Assembly (NCBI GenBank): GCA_050486105.1
Contig: JBJHCR010000266.1
Coordinates: 1-9,237 of the forward strand
Length of the DNA: 9,237 bases
Direction of reading: 5' to 3'
From: JAEXNA01 sp050486105
GTDB taxonomy: Bacteria; Vulcanimicrobiota; Xenobia; Xenobiales; JADMJV01
Below are positions 1-5,888 of the stretch, in pieces. How positions within the stretch are numbered: position 1 is the first letter of the stretch; every line of letters starts with the position of its first letter. Both the position numbers and the translations under genes were made by a program. The notes under the pieces were generated by a model. That model did not search any database, was not told where the DNA came from, and was given only the letters and a program-made list of their open reading frames with translations.

Positions 1-888
1 CGGCGGCAGGTGGAGGTTGCTCAATGGCGAGTCAGCGAACAGCAGGAAGTTTTGAGAATCTTTGAAGAGCAACTCGAAACCGGCCGAGTCGCCGGTTTCG
101 TGGTCTATCGCAGCAGGGCCGAACTCGCTGACGCCCAGCAACAGTACAACAGTTCCCTAGCCTCCTTCACCGTGGCCGAAGCCGACTTGAAAGCAGCCAT
201 GGGTGTATCTGTCGTGAGTCCTTTCACTTATCCCGAAATCCTGGCACTCCCGGAGCGCAGAGCTACCGACCTTGAGACGGACATCCTCCTAGGTTTAAGC
301 GAGCGTCCCGATCTGGTGGCGTCGCGTCACGGAGTGGTTCAGGCACTGTACCAGGTCGAAGCCGTGGAGGCGGAGTACCGGCCTCAAGTTTATCTGGGGG
401 TGCAATACCAAGGAGTGGCCACCAGACCGCTTAATGCGGGGGGAGGACCGTACGATGGCGGATTTTCCGGGGGAGTGTCGGTTGCTCTCCCCATCTTGGA
501 CGGGGGCGATCGTCGAGCGCGTCTTAACCTGCAGAAGGCAAACGCCGAAACCAGAAGGCTCCAACTCCGTGAAGCCGAGCTTGAGGTCGCTCGTCAGGTC
601 GCTGCGTCGCGGGCCCGTTGGGACGCCGCCAACAAAAATGCCATCCTGGCTCGACACGAGGTTCATCAAGCCGAAGAAGACCTACGTATAGCCCGCCTCC
701 GCAACCAATTGGGACGTTCCATCCACTTGGAAATCCTTGATGCCTTGGAGGCCACCTCTCGAGCCCGCATGAACCTCCTAGCCGCTCAACACGACGCAGC
801 CGTCGCCCACGCCGAACTGTTGCTCGCTACCGGGGAGTCGAATTACGAGTCGACTTACCCTGGAGAGCAAGGCGAAAACGAGCCCTAG
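1..888 (+). CDS. TolC-family outer membrane efflux protein, 5' partial
   Basis: This is the C-terminal 295 or so residues of an outer-membrane channel of the OEP/TolC family, the exit duct of tripartite efflux pumps and type I secretion systems. The frame is open from base 1 and no ribosome site precedes the GTG at 10, so the gene almost certainly begins outside the window; full TolC proteins are usually 400-500 residues. Long Ala/Glu/Arg/Gln-rich amphipathic helices alternate with short beta segments. The typical 'ERPDL' turn lies near residue 103 counted from base 1, a beta stretch (YLGVQYQGVA) near 130-139, and a second one (GGVSVALPILDGG) near 157-169. A long coiled-coil-like helix and a second alpha-hairpin follow, as in the second OEP repeat. 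The stop codon lies inside a strong inverted repeat. The family is secure; pump partners are outside the window and substrates are unknown. Confidence 0.9.
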   Translation, partial: RRQVEVAQWRVSEQQEVLRIFEEQLETGRVAGFVVYRSRAELADAQQQYNSSLASFTVAEADLKAAMGVSVVSPFTYPEILALPERRATDLETDILLGLSERPDLVASRHGVVQALYQVEAVEAEYRPQVYLGVQYQGVATRPLNAGGGPYDGGFSGGVSVALPILDGGDRRARLNLQKANAETRRLQLREAELEVARQVAASRARWDAANKNAILARHEVHQAEEDLRIARLRNQLGRSIHLEILDALEATSRARMNLLAAQHDAAVAHAELLLATGESNYESTYPGEQGENEP

Positions 889-944
889 GAGGCTGCTGAA
901 TTAAGCGAAGCGTTACGTCCCCGTTTAAATCAGCAGCCTCCTAG
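885..944. repeat. Perfect 15-bp inverted repeat over the TolC stop codon
   Basis: Bases 885-899 (CTAGGAGGCTGCTGA) are the exact reverse complement of 930-944. After one A/A mismatch the pairing continues with TTAA (901-904) against TTAA (925-928), leaving a loop of about 20 bases. The left arm includes the TAG stop codon of the TolC-family gene. Neither side has a T tract, so it is not a classic intrinsic terminator. It could still stabilise the mRNA 3' end, assist termination between the converging genes, or be a copy of a dispersed palindromic element. Confidence 0.75.
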
Positions 945-1049
945 AAGCGCAACTCGATTTCAACACGGTTGGTCTCCACTCTCTCGCTCTCGATGACCAT
1001 TCCCAAGTCCGCATCATGGCCGACATCCTTGGCCGTGCATAAAAGTTCG

Positions 1050-1079
1050 AAAAGGCGGGTCTCAAAAAAACAGACCGCC
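1050..1079 (-). terminator. Hairpin terminator of the glutathione synthetase gene
   Basis: On the minus strand, about 5 bases after the synthetase stop, GGCGGTCT (1079-1072) pairs with AGACCCGCC (1062-1054), with one bulged C. A TTTT tract (1053-1050) follows. The loop is itself a T7 run flanked by G, which is unusual. Position, GC-rich stem and T tract fit an intrinsic terminator for transcription coming from the synthetase gene. Confidence 0.65.
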
Positions 1080-1083
1080 GGCC

Positions 1084-2433
1084 TCATGGCAAAGCAACCG
1101 AATCGAGAAACGAAAATCCGCCGAGAACCAGCCCCTCGTCGGTTCCTTCATCTTTAGTGCGCAAGAGGTAGCCTTGACTTCGATTGAACGCGGATGCTCC
1201 CCCAGGCTCGGGATAAAAGGCGGTTCCAAAAAATCCTAATTCGGTCACGCAGCGACAGGGCAAAGCCTCACGATCAACCATCTTCACAGATTCGAAAACC
1301 GGAGGGCGAATCTTCTCCATCAAGATGTACGCCTCGGACTCGGCCTCATCAATAGCCTTAAGCTTTTCCACCATCTGAGCTGAGAAAAAGTTATTTCCCC
1401 CTCCCTCTCGGTGAGGTTTGAGAACCCAGGCATCGGGGTTGGAAATGGCTGCATCCTTACCCGATTCATGTTCCAGATACGGCTCATCGAGCTTGCTGAA
1501 GGCCACACAAGCCTTGGCCAATCGCTGAGCGGCCTGGGCGGGAACAAACCTTTGCAAATTTTCCTCGCTGGCCAAGAGCAATTGGATGAGCTTGGTGTTT
1601 GCCAACTGAGTGCGTGCCGACGGCACTGAGACGGCACTGCTGGCCTCGATCAAGTTTCGGGCCGTCCAAGCTGCCTCCACGGGGTAATGGTAGGGCGCGT
1701 AGCCCGTCCGAAAGTAAGCTATGCTTACGTGAAAACCACGAAACCAAAGCTGCCCCTGGCGAAGCTCTCCCTCGTCTCCCAGTTCTTCCAGGGTAGCTCT
1801 TAAGGTCGGCACCTGATAACGCTCAACTAGGCGAGATTCGAGTATCCTTTGATCAAAAACCGAGACCTCTCCCGTGGGCACCAGAAAAAGCACCACCCCT
1901 TGCCCACCAAGGGCTCGGTACCCCTCGGCGAGCGCCTGGGCTAGACCCTCTCCCGCCCGATTGTCGAGCAAAGACACTTCTTGGTGTTGACCTAGGAATC
2001 GATGCATTCTGGTGACGATGGATGAGGCTTCCCCTAGAGCCGAGGCCATCAGATTCATCTCAACTTGCTTTGGCCAGATCTTGCCGTCCTCCAAGAGACT
2101 GGGCATGCAATCGTTTCGATTGAGATAGAGGCAAGGCTTCTTCTCGGCTTCATGTTCCAGAGCGTGGAAAAGTCGCGCAATAAAAGGATCTACCATCCGC
2201 GCCGCGCCTAGTTCAGTGTGGAGAAAATCATCGTCTTGGGCCACTCGGTGGTATAGGTCCGTGAAAAATGGGGTCAATTGCTGGGTTTCTTCTACGAAGG
2301 CTGCGGGAGCTTTCCAGGGGCTCAGGGAGCACGGTAGGTGAGTCACCGCGCCTTCCCGATCATAACGAACAGCACCGTGAGCCAAAAGGTACTCGAAAGC
2401 TTCCCGGGGGTCGTGATATGATTGCTCCGACAT
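1084..2433 (-). CDS. gss: Eukaryotic-type glutathione synthetase (ATP-grasp)
   Basis: Joins gamma-glutamylcysteine to glycine using ATP to give glutathione, in the cytoplasm. The 449-residue protein matches the eukaryotic GSS family (about 470 residues), not the roughly 315-residue bacterial GshB. Visible family motifs include LNRND (104-108), KQVEMN (122-127; E125 and N127 at the Mg/substrate site), YFRTGY (240-245), and TKLIQ (280-284; K281 at the ATP-binding lysine). The glycine-rich ATP loop is VLKPHREGGGNN (337-348), followed by LMEKI (371-375) and LLRTK (423-427; the Arg/Lys pair that grips substrate). All key positions known from the human enzyme appear conserved, so it should be active. 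I chose the ATG at 2433 because GAGGAGG lies 6 bases upstream; longer starts at 2448 and 2457 would place that site inside the gene. No gamma-glutamylcysteine ligase gene is in the window. It lies directly downstream of the 6S RNA gene. Confidence 0.93.
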   Translation of the reverse strand: MSEQSYHDPREAFEYLLAHGAVRYDREGAVTHLPCSLSPWKAPAAFVEETQQLTPFFTDLYHRVAQDDDFLHTELGAARMVDPFIARLFHALEHEAEKKPCLYLNRNDCMPSLLEDGKIWPKQVEMNLMASALGEASSIVTRMHRFLGQHQEVSLLDNRAGEGLAQALAEGYRALGGQGVVLFLVPTGEVSVFDQRILESRLVERYQVPTLRATLEELGDEGELRQGQLWFRGFHVSIAYFRTGYAPYHYPVEAAWTARNLIEASSAVSVPSARTQLANTKLIQLLLASEENLQRFVPAQAAQRLAKACVAFSKLDEPYLEHESGKDAAISNPDAWVLKPHREGGGNNFFSAQMVEKLKAIDEAESEAYILMEKIRPPVFESVKMVDREALPCRCVTELGFFGTAFYPEPGGASAFNRSQGYLLRTKDEGTDEGLVLGGFSFLDSVALP

Positions 2434-2439
2434 GCTCTG

Positions 2440-2446
2440 CCTCCTC
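2440..2446 (-). promoter_or_regulatory. Shine-Dalgarno site that fixes the gss start
   Basis: GAGGAGG on the minus strand, 6 bases upstream of the ATG at 2433. It decides against the two upstream in-frame start candidates at 2448 (ATG) and 2457 (GTG). Confidence 0.8.
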
Positions 2447-2464
2447 ATCGAGTGCACGCCTCAG

Positions 2465-2512
2465 CGCGCAGATAGACCACGGAGTTCGAAAGCAGCGCAG
2501 TGAGACCTGCGC
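2465..2512 (-). promoter_or_regulatory. Leader hairpin with two competing partners before gss
   Basis: In the leader between the 6S terminator and gss, GCGCAG (2512-2507) pairs perfectly with CTGCGC (2500-2495) across a six-base loop. The same CTGCGC recurs at 2470-2465, nearer the ribosome site, and could pair with it instead. Such a switchable pair might modulate gss expression, but six-base matches in GC-rich DNA also arise by chance. Confidence 0.25.
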
Positions 2513-2530
2513 AGTTCCAAGGAGACAACG

Positions 2531-2558
2531 AAAAAAGCCGCACCGCGAACGAGGCGGC
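2531..2558 (-). terminator. Terminator at the 3' end of 6S RNA
   Basis: GCCGC (2557-2553 region) can pair with GCGGC (2541-2537), followed at once by six T residues (2536-2531) on the minus strand. The hairpin shares bases with the 6S closing stem, so the finished RNA would refold into the rod. Read-through would supply the downstream synthetase gene. Confidence 0.6.
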
Positions 2559-2736
2559 GAGCCTGTACCTGAACCTGCAAAAGCAGGCGGGCGCACCTCT
2601 GGCCCACTCTCTATTAGGACGCCGCCTCTCAAAAGACAGGCGGTACTCAACACAAGAAAGTGGAGTACTACTCCCCAGGTAAAAACATCGGCTCAGTACT
2701 AGTGCCCGAACAACACCTTCGTTCGCAGAAGCGACT
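2531..2736 (-). ncRNA. ssrS: 6S RNA, RNA polymerase regulator
   Basis: 6S RNA mimics an open promoter and sequesters sigma70 RNA polymerase in stationary phase. The minus strand contains CTGAGCCGATGTTTTTACC (2696-2678), whose first ten bases are identical to the E. coli 6S sequence just before its central bubble. The rod folds as follows. The closing stem pairs CTGCGAACGA (2728-2719) with TCGTTCGCGG (2552-2543), extended by GTCGC (2735-2731) with GCGGC (2541-2537). Then CGGGC (2708-2704) pairs with GCTCG (2562-2558), and GTACTGAGCC (2699-2690) with GGTTCAG-G-TAC (2575-2565). Beyond the central bubble, CCACTTTCT (2663-2655) pairs with AGAGAGTGG (2612-2604), capped by CCGCCT/AGGCGG. The 3' side of the bubble holds the expected small hairpin CCTGC-TTTT-GCAGG (2588-2575). 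Length to the closing stem is about 200 nt. The call rests on this fold and the motif match; no covariance search was possible. Confidence 0.9.
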
Positions 2737-2742
2737 GCTACC

Positions 2743-2771
2743 AAGGTAGCACGGCAAACCGGCAAAGGCAA
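2743..2771 (-). promoter_or_regulatory. Candidate promoter of ssrS
   Basis: On the minus strand TTGCCT (2771-2766) is followed after 17 bases by TACCTT (2748-2743). The hexamers match the sigma70 consensus at 4/6 and 3/6, so it is weak on sequence alone. The predicted start about 7 bases downstream (near 2736) coincides with the first base of the 6S closing stem, which supports it. Confidence 0.45.
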
Positions 2772-2786
2772 GAAGGTTCGTGGAAA

Positions 2787-3197
2787 TCAGCGGCAAGAAG
2801 GCCTTTGCAGTTGCAGATTCACCCAGTGAGCCCCGATCAGCAAGGCTGCACCGGTCAAAGACAGGAGAGTTTCACTTCCATGGCCGAGAAAATGACCATA
2901 CAGTTCTGCGCCCACTAGGAGATTGAGGCCGATGAATCCCGACAAGGGAACGAGGATTCGGCCGTGAGAACGATAGGCAGGGAAGAGCGCCAGAAAAGCA
3001 GTGGGGATAGCCATTAAGGTGAGCCACAAGTGGCTCGATTCACCGTGGAACCACCCCAAAAGGGGAAAGGCCACCACCAGGATCGGAAGAGCAGCGCAGT
3101 GGACAAGGCAAAGCAAGGTGACTCCTATGCCTAACCTATCCCAATGCCCTGTACTCTGACTCGGATTCGATATTGTGCACTTCTTAGCTCTGCTCAT
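2787..3197 (-). CDS. MerC-domain small membrane protein
   Basis: A 136-residue integral inner-membrane protein resembling the MerC family, whose founding member moves Hg(II) across the membrane. Four hydrophobic segments are visible, at roughly 24-47, 57-73, 80-97 and 108-126. The first contains the vicinal-type cysteine pair CLVHC (C30, C34), the likely metal-thiol site, and begins with the family-like HWDRLGIGVTLLCLVHC. No MerA, MerT, MerP or MerR lies nearby, so mercury transport should not be assumed; many chromosomal MerC-domain proteins have no known role. The ATG at 3197 has no clear ribosome site; a TTG at 3215 would add six residues and is preceded only by a weak GAGAG. The gene ends 16 bases before the candidate ssrS promoter and shares its strand. 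A thiol link with glutathione is possible but speculative. Confidence 0.75.
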   Translation of the reverse strand: MSRAKKCTISNPSQSTGHWDRLGIGVTLLCLVHCAALPILVVAFPLLGWFHGESSHLWLTLMAIPTAFLALFPAYRSHGRILVPLSGFIGLNLLVGAELYGHFLGHGSETLLSLTGAALLIGAHWVNLQLQRPSCR

Positions 3198-3299
3198 GAT
3201 TTGAAGTATTTCCAACTCTCGCAGGATTCAACCGCCTACTCGAGATTGTTCCAGCCTCAAAGCGGACCTGGGCACCAGCGCTCGACAAAAAATCAGATC

Positions 3300-3328
3300 T
3301 TGACTCCTTAGCCTGGTGGAACTATACT
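3300..3328 (+). promoter_or_regulatory. sigma70-type promoter of rpsT
   Basis: TTGACT (3300-3305), a 17-base spacer and TATACT (3323-3328) match the -35 and -10 consensus at 5/6 each. This is the best promoter seen in the window. Transcription should start near 3335, giving an rpsT leader of about 72 bases. Confidence 0.85.
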
Positions 3329-3406
3329 GTCGCGGATTACCTTACTATTATTTGGCGGGACGATCGCAAGATCTAAGTCTCATGTCGTTCCGAGGAGAAA
3401 ATTTCA

Positions 3407-3667
3407 GTGGCCAACACCAAAAGTGCAAAGAAAGCTATCAAAGTTCAAGAGCGTCGAAGACAGCGCAACCAAGTGATCAAGTCTAAGGTTCGCACTTCTT
3501 TGAAGAGAGCGCGTTCGGTGATGGCTGAAGGGTCTGAGAACGCAGGGGCCTTGGTTCTCAAAGCCGTTTCCGAACTCGATAAAGCCGTGTCCAAAGGCAT
3601 CATCCACAAGAATCAAGCGGCCCGCAAAAAATCCCGCTTGATGAAGAAACTCAACAGCCAAGCTTAA
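3407..3667 (+). CDS. rpsT: 30S ribosomal protein S20
   Basis: A primary 16S rRNA-binding protein of the small subunit, needed early in 30S assembly. The 86-residue length is typical. The N-terminus (ANTKSAKKAIKVQERRRQRN) is the hallmark of S20, and the protein is strongly basic and helical, with the usual C-terminal IHKNQAARKKSRLMKKLN. The start is GTG at 3407, with GAGGAG (3392-3397) nine bases upstream. GTG (or TTG) starts are known for rpsT in other bacteria and tie in with its self-limited translation. It has its own promoter and a downstream hairpin terminator, so it is probably monocistronic. Confidence 0.97.
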   Translation: MANTKSAKKAIKVQERRRQRNQVIKSKVRTSLKRARSVMAEGSENAGALVLKAVSELDKAVSKGIIHKNQAARKKSRLMKKLNSQA

Positions 3668-3686
3668 GATTCGGATGCACCTCTAA

Positions 3687-3759
3687 GGGACACGGGCGCC
3701 TGAGAACCCAGGCGAATCAAGGCTCTTGGAGTCCCGTCCGTCTCCAAGATAGCAGACGG
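3687..3759 (+). other. Stack of alternative hairpins downstream of rpsT
   Basis: Between the rpsT stop and its terminator lie CGCCTG/CAGGCG (3698-3703 with 3708-3713 region, 6 bp), TCTTGGAG/CTCCAAGA (3724-3731 with 3742-3749, 8 bp) and CCGTCT/AGACGG (3738-3743 with 3754-3759, 6 bp). The last two share bases and exclude each other. GGGAC (3687-3691) could also reach GTCCC (3731-3735). This may be a structured 3' UTR or a small RNA. I recognise no known family. Confidence 0.35.
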
Positions 3760-3771
3760 CAACTCAGCAAG

Positions 3772-3792
3772 ACCCGGTTTTCTCCGGGTTTT
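3772..3792 (+). terminator. Terminator after rpsT
   Basis: ACCCGG (3772-3777) pairs with CCGGGT (3784-3789) across a six-base loop, followed by a short TTTT tract (3789-3792). The stem is short but GC-rich and lies about 105 bases after the rpsT stop, before the next gene. Confidence 0.65.
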
Positions 3793-3859
3793 GTGACTTC
3801 TAGGCCTTCTCGTTCTTTTGGCCGAGTCCTGAGCCAAGGGAGAATCACTGAGATCCATC

Positions 3860-4291
3860 GTGGAAACTGTCAGCCAAATCCTGATCAGATATGCCGAAAC
3901 AGATCTTATGGGGTTGGTACATCATTCCGTCTACCCGGTTTATTTTGAACAAGGCCGCACCGACTTTTTCAAAGAACATCTGCTGCCCTACCAAGATTTC
4001 GAAAAGGCTGGTCTTCTGGCGCCCGTGCTAAAGTACCAAGTCGAAATCTCCAGCGCCTTAACCTACGGCGACTCCCTCTACTTGCGCACCTTTCCAACCT
4101 ATTTTCGGGGGCTCAGGTGCCGCATGGGTTATGAGGGCTACCTTGGTGAAAACCCGAAAACCTTGGTTGTCCAGGGAGAGTCGGAGCACGCCTTGGTGGG
4201 CCTAGACCGTCGGCCCATTCACCCCAGAAGGTTCCCCCAAGTCTATCAGCTCATGAAAGAGCGCTTTGAGGAAGCCCTTGCGCCCACTTGA
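3860..4291 (+). CDS. Hotdog-fold acyl-CoA thioesterase, YbgC/4HBT type
   Basis: Predicted cytoplasmic thioester hydrolase of the 4-hydroxybenzoyl-CoA thioesterase/YbgC group; 143 residues is a normal length. The signature RYAETDLMGLVHHSVYPVYF (10-29) carries the catalytic Asp (D15) in the TD..G pattern, the following histidines (H21/H22) and the E30..R33 that end the motif. The rest reads as the hotdog beta strands (YGDSLYLRTFP, LVVQGESEHALVGLD). The GTG at 3860 has no good ribosome site. AAGGGAG (3836-3842) sits too far upstream for it, but would be well placed for an in-frame CTG at 3848. The start is therefore uncertain by a few codons. In many proteobacteria YbgC belongs to the tol-pal cluster; no tol gene is here. 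It overlaps the next gene and is probably co-transcribed with it. The substrate is unknown. Confidence 0.88.
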   Translation: METVSQILIRYAETDLMGLVHHSVYPVYFEQGRTDFFKEHLLPYQDFEKAGLLAPVLKYQVEISSALTYGDSLYLRTFPTYFRGLRCRMGYEGYLGENPKTLVVQGESEHALVGLDRRPIHPRRFPQVYQLMKERFEEALAPT

Positions 4292-4505
4292 GCCCGACGA
4301 ATTCTATCTAGAGGACGGAAAATTTGTCCTCACCGAGCGCTACCATCAGCGTCGAGGAATCTGTTGCGGAAATGGCTGCAGACACTGCCCCTTTGAGCAC
4401 CAGAAGGTCCCCCCGGCCCAGCGAGCTGGTCTTCCACCCCCCAGAATGTACTTCCCCGAAGTGACTTCAGCTCCGGACGGCGACCGACAAAGCCTCGAAC
4501 AGTAG
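4278..4505 (+). CDS. DUF5522-type small cysteine-motif protein
   Basis: A 75-residue protein of unknown function. The core PDEFYLEDGKFVLTERYHQR (6-25) followed by RGICCGNGCRHCPF (26-39) resembles the DUF5522 family, small bacterial proteins with an invariant CCGNGCRHCP-like knot. Cysteines C29, C30, C34 and C37 could bind zinc or an iron-sulfur centre, but that is inference. I prefer the TTG at 4278 because GAGGAA (4268-4273) is correctly spaced before it; the TTG at 4266 would add four residues with a poorer site. It overlaps the thioesterase end by 14 bases, suggesting translational coupling. Its last 39 bases overlap the opposing decarboxylase gene. The C-terminal tail after residue 45 is proline-rich and probably disordered. 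Confidence 0.78.
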   Translation: MRPLEPDEFYLEDGKFVLTERYHQRRGICCGNGCRHCPFEHQKVPPAQRAGLPPPRMYFPEVTSAPDGDRQSLEQ

Positions 4506-5888
4506 CCTTAAATCTTCAAGCCGAGTTCGAATATGACCGATAGCGCACCTTAACACGAGGCGATCGTGCACTTTGGTGTGAGACAGAAAAAACTGTCCTC
4601 CGTCGTTGATAGTTTTCATCAAGTCCATCTGGGCCTGATTGGGCTGGCCCTTCCAGCGAAAACAAACCAGAGACAAACCTACCGGAAGCGCCAACTCGAA
4701 GTCTTCCGAGTCTTTTATTAGCCCGGCGAAATATTCAGCGCACTGCAGATGGTAGGCAACCCTCTCTCGTAAACCTTTCAGGCCGAAACAGCGAAAAAGC
4801 AGCCAAAGCTTCAGCGATCTGAACCGACGACCTAGCTGTATTCCCGTGTCCATGAGGTTGAGCGTGGTGTCACTTTGGTCGTTGCGCAGATACTCCGGAG
4901 TCAACGAAAAGGCTTTCAGCAAGGGCTCCATGTCCTTGAGAAAAAGGACCGAGCAATCGAAAGGAGTGAAAAGCCACTTATGAGGGTTGAATACTATGGA
5001 GTCAGCCTTCTCCCAGCCTTGAAATAGAGGTCGGACCTCAGGAACCAAGGCGGCCGCCCCTCCATAGGCAGCATCCACGTGCAGCCAAACCTTCTCCTGA
5101 CGGCACACCTCACCAATCTCTCGGATGGGGTCGATGGTGGCCGTGGATGTCGTGCCAGCTGTCGCCACTACGGCCACCGGAAGAAACCCTGAGGTTCGGT
5201 CCTCCCTCAAGGCGCGCTGGAGCGCCATCGGGTTCATCCTGAGGTCCTCATCACAGGAAATCTTGCGCAACTGTCGCTGCCCGATGCCCAGCAAGAGAAC
5301 CGCCTTGTCGATGGACGAGTGAGTGTGCTCTGAACAGTAGACAGTAAAGGTCCGACCTCCTTGCCCTTCGAGCCGGACCTCTGGAGCGACCATCTCACGT
5401 GCAGCCGCTAGGGCGTGTAAGGTGGACACTGATGCGGTGTCGTAAATCACCCCTCTATAGGGTTCGGGTAGCCCCATGGCTTGCCGCAACCAATCGGTGG
5501 TCACCGACTCCAACTCGGTGGAAACCGGCGAAGTGCGCCATAGCATGGCCTGCTGGTTGAGCACCGCGGACAGCCACTCCGCGAGGACTCCCGGGACTGA
5601 GGCGGAGATGGAAAAATAGGCATAAAATCTCGGAGAATTCCAGTGTGTCAGCCCCGGCCAGAGGGTCGACTCAAACTCGGCCAAGGCTTGACTTGGTGAG
5701 ATGCCCTGAATAGGAGGGGCGTTCGGCTGATTCTCCTTGACAAACCCCGGGGCAACCTGCGACAGAATGGGTTCCGGGTAAGATTGGGCGCCGAGGTAAT
5801 CGGCTGTCAGGTCAACCAAGCGCCGAGCAGCCTCCCGGAATTGGCCGACATCGATATCGCCTAGGGGCTCGTCTAGAGGATGGCTCAT
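4467..5888 (-). CDS. Group II PLP decarboxylase, aromatic-L-amino-acid type
   Basis: PLP enzyme that removes the carboxyl group of an amino acid, most likely aromatic (Trp, Tyr, Phe or DOPA), giving the amine; 473 residues fit the AADC family. Residues 5-60 hold the family N-terminal helix (FREAARRLVDLTADYL). HWNSPRFYAYF lies at 82-92 and H190 at the PLP-stacking His. HVDAAYGG (270-277) carries D272, which pairs with the pyridine nitrogen, and NPHKW (301-305) carries K304, the Schiff-base lysine. The mobile-loop tyrosine is kept (PEYLRND, Y333), which argues for true decarboxylation rather than aldehyde synthase activity. LGRRFRSLKLW (352-362) is near-invariant in the family. The start at 5888 overlaps the glycosyltransferase stop as ATGA; the ATG at 5927 has no ribosome site and lies before the conserved region. 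Last gene of the operon, with no clear terminator. The exact substrate cannot be called. Confidence 0.9.
   Translation of the reverse strand: MSHPLDEPLGDIDVGQFREAARRLVDLTADYLGAQSYPEPILSQVAPGFVKENQPNAPPIQGISPSQALAEFESTLWPGLTHWNSPRFYAYFSISASVPGVLAEWLSAVLNQQAMLWRTSPVSTELESVTTDWLRQAMGLPEPYRGVIYDTASVSTLHALAAAREMVAPEVRLEGQGGRTFTVYCSEHTHSSIDKAVLLLGIGQRQLRKISCDEDLRMNPMALQRALREDRTSGFLPVAVVATAGTTSTATIDPIREIGEVCRQEKVWLHVDAAYGGAAALVPEVRPLFQGWEKADSIVFNPHKWLFTPFDCSVLFLKDMEPLLKAFSLTPEYLRNDQSDTTLNLMDTGIQLGRRFRSLKLWLLFRCFGLKGLRERVAYHLQCAEYFAGLIKDSEDFELALPVGLSLVCFRWKGQPNQAQMDLMKTINDGGQFFLSHTKVHDRLVLRCAIGHIRTRLEDLRLLFEALSVAVRS

Noticed and set aside
969..1157. Plus-strand open frame of 62 codons after the TolC gene
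   Set aside because: It overlaps the gss terminator and gss 3' end, has no ribosome site, and shows no recognisable protein features.
2268..2702. Plus-strand open frame of 144 codons
   Set aside because: It runs antisense through the gss N-terminus and 6S RNA, with low-complexity basic composition typical of a shadow frame.
2445..2771. Minus-strand open frame of 108 codons between merC and gss
   Set aside because: It covers the 6S RNA and the gss leader. The translation is Arg/Cys-rich with no family resemblance or ribosome site, and the RNA fold explains the sequence better.
3295..3374. AGATCT occurring twice around the rpsT promoter (3295-3300, 3369-3374)
   Set aside because: A six-base palindrome repeated twice in 80 bases is weak evidence for an operator; no extended similarity flanks the copies.
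3791..3818. Possible promoter TTGTGA before the thioesterase gene
   Set aside because: The region 17 bases downstream has no acceptable -10 hexamer, so it was not annotated.
3664..3858. Minus-strand open frame downstream of rpsT
   Set aside because: Composition looks like translated hairpin DNA, and there is no ribosome site or homology; the region is better read as rpsT 3' UTR and thioesterase leader.
4458..4468. Short palindrome GAAGT-G-ACTTC at the convergent gene ends
   Set aside because: Five-base arms with a one-base centre inside coding sequence are expected by chance and have no T tract.
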